Shown one piece after another: positions 61,104-64,000 of a stretch of DNA of 64,000 nt; positions within the stretch are counted from its first letter, which is position 1, and each line of letters opens with the position of its first letter. The stretch comes from Halomonas sp. HL-48 (GTDB lineage: Bacteria; Pseudomonadota; Gammaproteobacteria; Pseudomonadales; Halomonadaceae), in contig NZ_LJZS01000001.1 in assembly GCF_001314875.1 (NCBI RefSeq), forward strand, positions 274,065-338,064, given 5' to 3'. Under the pieces are notes generated by a model, which searched no databases, was not told the origin of the DNA, and saw nothing but the letters and a program-made list of their open reading frames with translations. Position numbers and translations under genes: made by a program.

Positions 61104-62225
61104 TTATGACGAGGCAGTTTCCGTCGAGTGCACGGGAAACACGAAGATCTGCGATAAATCGAGATGTATATCGATCGGCTGGCCCTCGGCGGGCAGGAAG
61201 ACACCCGGCACCCTGGCGTGCAGGTGGGCTTCCAGACCATTATCCGCGTGAGCACACAGGTGCAACAGACTGCTTCGACCAAGTAGCTTGGCCATCACGA
61301 TGTGGCTGTGCGCATGGGCACCGGCAGGCAAGTCACGCTCTATGACCCGCAGGGCCTCAGGGCGAATCATCACCTGAACCCGCGTGCCATCGGCGAGGCC
61401 ATCTGCCGGCACCCAGCCGACCGGCGTTGCGACATGGCCCTCTTCGACCACCCCATTAACCTCGTTGACTTCACCAAAAAAAGTCACCACAAAGGGATCC
61501 TTGGGCGAGCAGTAGAGCTCCCTTGGCGTCCCTGTCTGCACAATGCGCCCTTCACGCATCAGCGCAATACGATCCGCCATGAACATCGCTTCTTCAGGGT
61601 CGTGCGTGACCAGCAGCGTCGCAGCACCCACCTTTTTCAACACGTGCAGGGTGTCGTCGCGTATCCGGTCGCGCAGCCGCGCATCCAGGCTTGAAAACGG
61701 CTCATCCAGCAGCATCAGCCTTGGCTCGGGCGCCAAGGCGCGCGCAAGCGCCACTCGCTGCTGTTGCCCCCCTGACAGCATGTGCGGGTAGCTAGACGCA
61801 TACTCCGCCATGCCTAGCTGCGACAACAGCTCCTCGGCGCGCTCACGCCTATCGTTTGTGGACAGGTGCTTGAGACCAAAGGTGACGTTTTCCAGTACAG
61901 ATAGGTGAGGGAATAACGCTGAGTCCTGAAACGCCAGGCCAACATTACGTTTTTCAGGCGGAACGTGGCGAAGCCCCGGCGCCGCAATCTGTTCATCCTC
62001 GAGGCTGACACTCCCTTCCTGCAGCGTTTCCAGACCCGCCGCGATACGCAGCAAGGTCGTCTTGCCACAGCCGGAAGGACCCAGCAGGCAGACCACCTCT
62101 CCCGGGGCTACCGTCAAATCCACGCCTTTGACAACGGTATGCTGGTCAAAAGCGTGCTGCACCTGATGCATAGCAAGCGCTGTTTCATTAAGCGCCTTCT
62201 GCGTAGCCTTCATCGTTGCCGTCAT
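61104..62225 (-). CDS. Ferric iron ABC transporter ATP-binding protein, FbpC type
   Basis: A 373-residue ABC ATPase: Walker A GPSGCGKTT (49-57), Q-loop FQDSALFPHL, signature LSGGQQQRVALARAL, Walker B LMLLDEPFSSLDA, H-loop VTHD, and a C-terminal TOBE-like domain (about 250-373). The ATG at 62225 (MTATMKATQKAL) is preceded by GGTGGGG; the frame extends 33 codons further but into AT-rich regulatory DNA. Transcribed opposite to both the permease and the binding protein, an unusual split of an fbp-type system. Confidence 0.9.
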   Translation of the reverse strand: MTATMKATQKALNETALAMHQVQHAFDQHTVVKGVDLTVAPGEVVCLLGPSGCGKTTLLRIAAGLETLQEGSVSLEDEQIAAPGLRHVPPEKRNVGLAFQDSALFPHLSVLENVTFGLKHLSTNDRRERAEELLSQLGMAEYASSYPHMLSGGQQQRVALARALAPEPRLMLLDEPFSSLDARLRDRIRDDTLHVLKKVGAATLLVTHDPEEAMFMADRIALMREGRIVQTGTPRELYCSPKDPFVVTFFGEVNEVNGVVEEGHVATPVGWVPADGLADGTRVQVMIRPEALRVIERDLPAGAHAHSHIVMAKLLGRSSLLHLCAHADNGLEAHLHARVPGVFLPAEGQPIDIHLDLSQIFVFPVHSTETASS

Positions 62226-62424
62226 TGCCCCACCGTTCTCGTTGCAGATCGCTTGTGCGAATGGGAACTGCATAATACGTTTGAAAGTAATTAACATTCT
62301 ATTTTCTATTTGCTCTATATGCACGCTTCAACGCTAGATAGGCTTGACCTTAACGCTACAAACCGTTTCAATAATCATGTTAATAATACAACTTGTTATC
62401 ATTCAATAATCAGGAATATTGACG
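62226..62424. promoter_or_regulatory. AT-rich divergent promoter region, fbpC-type/fbpA-type
   Basis: About 200 bp, much richer in A/T than the genes, with several NATWAT-like hexamers between 62369 and 62412 (for example AATAATCATGTTAATAAT and TTATCATTCAATAATC). Iron regulation by Fur is expected for such a system and this is where a Fur box should lie, but no segment matches the 19-bp consensus well enough to place one firmly. Confidence 0.4.
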
Positions 62425-63450
62425 ATGAAAACTGTACGCCTTGCCGCTCCACTGGCAGTTGCTATCGCCAGCACCGCTTTTGCCAGCCATGCGCTGGCTG
62501 ATGAGCTTAATGTCTATTCGGCTCGTCACTACGATTCCGATGAGCGCCTATATGACGCGTTCACCGAAGAAACCGGTATTGAAGTCAACATTCTGGAAGG
62601 CGATTCCGATCAGTTGATCGAGCGCATTCAGCGTGAAGGGGCTGCGAGCCCCGCCGACATTATGCTCACAGTCGATGCCGGCCGGCTCTGGCGCGCAGAG
62701 CAGGATGGTATTTTCCAAGGCATCGAGTCAGACGTCCTTGACGAACGCCTGCCTGATTCCATGCGCCATCCGGAAGGACGCTGGTTCGGCTTTAGCCAGC
62801 GTGCCCGGGCAATCTATTACAATCGAGAGAATGTCGACCCCAGCGAAATCAGCAGCTACGAAGACCTGGCCAGCGACGACCTTGATTACAGCGTCTGCAT
62901 CCGTTCCTCCAACAACATCTACAACCAGTCACTGCTCGCTTCAATGATCGAGCATCACGGTGAAGAAGGCGCCGAAGAGTGGGCTCAGGGCGTTGTCGAC
63001 AACATGGCGCGTGACCCAGAAGGCGGCGACACCGACCAGATTCTGGGCGTTGCCAGTGGTGCATGCGATCTTGCAGTAGCCAACCATTACTACTATGTTC
63101 GCCTGCTGAAATCCGATGATGAGGCAGATCGCGAAGCTGCCCGTAACGTCGGCATCATCTTCCCCAACCAAGATGAGCGCGGCACTCATGTCAACGTCGG
63201 CGGTGCCGGTGTCGTTGATGGCGCGCCTAATCGCGAGAACGCCGTTCGATTCCTTGAGTTCCTGGCCTCTGACACGGCACAGGAAATCTTCGCCTCGGGT
63301 AACAACGAGTTTCCTGTCGTCGATAGCGTGAAGCGAGACCCTGTCCTTGAATCATGGGGTAACTTCAAGAAAGACGACGTCAATATCAACGTTCTTGGCG
63401 AAAACAATCCCGACGCCATTCGCATCTTTGACCGTGTAGACTGGCGTTAA
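62425..63450 (+). CDS. Ferric iron ABC transporter substrate-binding protein, FbpA/FutA type
   Basis: A 341-residue periplasmic iron-binding protein. The signal peptide spans about 1-26 (ending HALA before DELNVYSARHYDSD). The ELNVYSARHY start is the hallmark of the Fe3+-binding branch. A tyrosine cluster NHYYYVRLL supplies the iron-ligand tyrosines, and ASPADIMLTVDAGRLW is also typical. The mature protein is strongly acidic. AGGA lies 9 bases before the ATG. It is transcribed alone with its own terminator. Confidence 0.93.
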   Translation: MKTVRLAAPLAVAIASTAFASHALADELNVYSARHYDSDERLYDAFTEETGIEVNILEGDSDQLIERIQREGAASPADIMLTVDAGRLWRAEQDGIFQGIESDVLDERLPDSMRHPEGRWFGFSQRARAIYYNRENVDPSEISSYEDLASDDLDYSVCIRSSNNIYNQSLLASMIEHHGEEGAEEWAQGVVDNMARDPEGGDTDQILGVASGACDLAVANHYYYVRLLKSDDEADREAARNVGIIFPNQDERGTHVNVGGAGVVDGAPNRENAVRFLEFLASDTAQEIFASGNNEFPVVDSVKRDPVLESWGNFKKDDVNINVLGENNPDAIRIFDRVDWR

Positions 63451-63470
63451 TCTTTAGCGTCCGTCAACGC

Positions 63471-63506
63471 AAAAGCCCCGCTGCCAATGCAGCGGGGCTT
63501 TTTTGA
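63471..63506. terminator. Bidirectional terminator after the iron-binding protein gene
   Basis: Perfect 14-bp stem AAAAGCCCCGCTGC / GCAGCGGGGCTTTT (63471-63484 and 63489-63502) with loop CAAT and T's continuing to 63504. It serves the convergent iron-binding-protein and acidic-lipoprotein genes. Confidence 0.93.
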
Positions 63507-63520
63507 GATATAGCGACCAG

Positions 63521-63709
63521 TTAGTCTTCGGCAGCTTCTTCCATTTCGTCACCGGCCTCTTCCATTTCTTCCCCGGTGTCCTCCATAGTCTCATCAATAT
63601 TCTCGCCCGCTTCTTCTGCCGGCCCTTGATCATCCTCGCAGGCTGCCAAGCCAACGGCAAGAAACGCCAGTAAGATGGCCACACCAATGACTTTGAGTCC
63701 TTTATACAT
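63521..63709 (-). CDS. Small highly acidic lipoprotein
   Basis: A 62-residue product: signal peptide with lipobox GLAAC (C24), then a 38-residue mature part that is nearly half Glu/Asp, with heptad-like EAGENIDETMEDTGEEMEE repeats that should form an acidic amphipathic helix. AAAGGAG is best spaced for the ATG at 63709; an ATG at 63715 is also in frame. The organisation resembles entericidin-like or Lpp-like envelope peptides, but I do not recognise a family. The function is unknown. Confidence 0.7.
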   Translation of the reverse strand: MYKGLKVIGVAILLAFLAVGLAACEDDQGPAEEAGENIDETMEDTGEEMEEAGDEMEEAAED

Positions 63710-63800
63710 CACCATGCTCCTTTTATCACGGTAGTAAACACTTTCAATGCCGCTTCATATTAGATGCTACACATAAAGCACGCCAGTGATTAACCCATCT

Positions 63801-63831
63801 AAAAACAAAAACCCAGCCGATTGACTGGGTT
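63801..63831 (-). terminator. Distal rRNA operon terminator
   Basis: Imperfect stem AACCCAGCC / GACTGGGTT (63810-63818 and 63823-63831, one mismatch), followed on the minus strand by TTTTTGTTTTT. It is a diverged copy of the proximal terminator about 80 bp away. Confidence 0.85.
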
Positions 63832-63844
63832 TTCTGCGGTATAA

Positions 63845-63878
63845 GTGTGGCCTTCCGCTACTCTACTTGGGAGACCCC
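63845..63878 (-). pseudogene. Decayed 3' end of a second 5S rRNA
   Basis: Between the two terminators, CTACTCTACTTGGGAGACCC at about 63858-63877 aligns with CTACTCTCGCATGGGGAGAC of the intact 5S end at 63939-63958. The flanking GCGGTATA precedes both. It appears to be what remains of a tandem 5S copy or of a duplication that included the 5S 3' end. Confidence 0.55.
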
Positions 63879-63879
63879 T

Positions 63880-63911
63880 AAAAACAAAAAACCCAGCCGG
63901 GTGGCTGGGTT
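63880..63911 (-). terminator. Proximal rRNA operon terminator
   Basis: Perfect 9-bp stem AACCCAGCC / GGCTGGGTT (63890-63898 and 63903-63911) followed on the minus strand by TTTTTTGTTTTT, 15 bp after the 5S 3' end. Confidence 0.92.
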
Positions 63912-63925
63912 TTCTGCGGTATAGG

Positions 63926-64000
63926 TGCCTGACGATGACCTACTCTCGCATGGGGAGACCCCACACTACCATCGGCGCGAAGCGGTTTCACTGCTGAGTT
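63926..64000 (-). rRNA. rrf: 5S ribosomal RNA, 3' part (cut by window end)
   Basis: The plus-strand text TACTCTCGCATGGGGAGACC with the following CACACTACCATCGGCGC is the reverse complement of the conserved 3' half of gammaproteobacterial 5S rRNA. About 75 of roughly 115-120 bases are present; the 5' part and the rest of the rRNA operon lie beyond base 64000. The exact 3' end is estimated by comparison with the E. coli sequence. Confidence 0.93.

Noticed and set aside
62369..62412. Canonical Fur box upstream of the iron-binding protein gene
   Set aside because: Several AT-rich hexamers are suggestive, but no 19-bp segment aligns well with GATAATGATAATCATTATC, so I list only a putative regulatory region.
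63841..63880. Possible tRNA between the two rRNA terminators
   Set aside because: No cloverleaf or TTCRA loop is present; the similarity is to the 5S 3' end.

Overview
The window is a gene-dense, high-GC chromosomal segment of a gammaproteobacterium. Gene content and order (rpmE-priA-argS-SPOR-hslVU, ubiE-ubiJ-ubiB-hisE-tatABC, a BCCT compatible-solute transporter, acidic secreted proteins, a FabY-type ketosynthase) suggest a halophilic member of the Halomonadaceae such as Halomonas. This placement comes from reading the sequence, not from a database search. I saw no insertion sequence, prophage, integrase, CRISPR array or tRNA. The only RNA gene is a 5S rRNA cut by the right edge.

Layout. 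0-15 kb: core housekeeping. A stand-alone malic enzyme and ribosomal protein L31 (minus strand), then on the plus strand primosomal helicase PriA, ArgRS, an FtsN-like SPOR protein, the HslVU protease, a DUF971 protein, ubiquinone synthesis (UbiE, UbiJ, UbiB), HisE and the Tat translocon. 14.5-24.5 kb: ElbB, HemB, polyphosphate kinase, the divergent metE/metR pair with a perfect MetR box, and an RstAB-like two-component system. 24.5-32.7 kb: a 43-residue orphan protein, a small membrane protein, an MFS exporter, an operon of two solitary periplasmic binding proteins plus a membrane diguanylate cyclase, a BCCT transporter with a possible tiny membrane partner, and an AEC permease. 32.7-38.6 kb: a minus-strand run of a TrmB-like methyltransferase, an SMR transporter, PBP4, diacylglycerol kinase and GlnE. 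38.9-46.6 kb: FabY-type ketosynthase coupled to CoaD, ferredoxin, MATE exporter, short-chain fatty-acid transporter, acyl-CoA thioesterase, a voltage-sensor-like membrane protein without a pore, and a LysE exporter. 46.6-55.9 kb: small lipoproteins, a HIT protein, a translationally coupled lipoprotein-lipoprotein-DUF1007-NicO metal operon, glycerate kinase, Dps, PepD and TmcA. 55.9-63.5 kb: a TRAP transporter operon and a ferric-iron ABC transporter split into three transcription units, with visibly lower GC and AT-rich regulatory gaps. 63.5-64 kb: an acidic lipoprotein and the 3' end of an rRNA operon with two tandem terminators and a decayed second 5S end.

Most genes form short operons with 4-bp ATGA stop/start overlaps (ubiJ-ubiB, tatB-tatC, SBP-diguanylate cyclase, methyltransferase-SMR, fabY-coaD, the NicO operon, dctQ-dctM). 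Several initiate at TTG or GTG behind clear Shine-Dalgarno sequences. Strong factor-independent terminators separate most convergent pairs.

No clearly new multi-gene system such as a defence island is present. The best leads are the binding-protein/diguanylate-cyclase operon, the poreless voltage-sensor-like protein, the lipoprotein-DUF1007-NicO operon, a REP-like element upstream of argS, and a 33-bp palindrome with PHO-box-like half-sites upstream of ppk.
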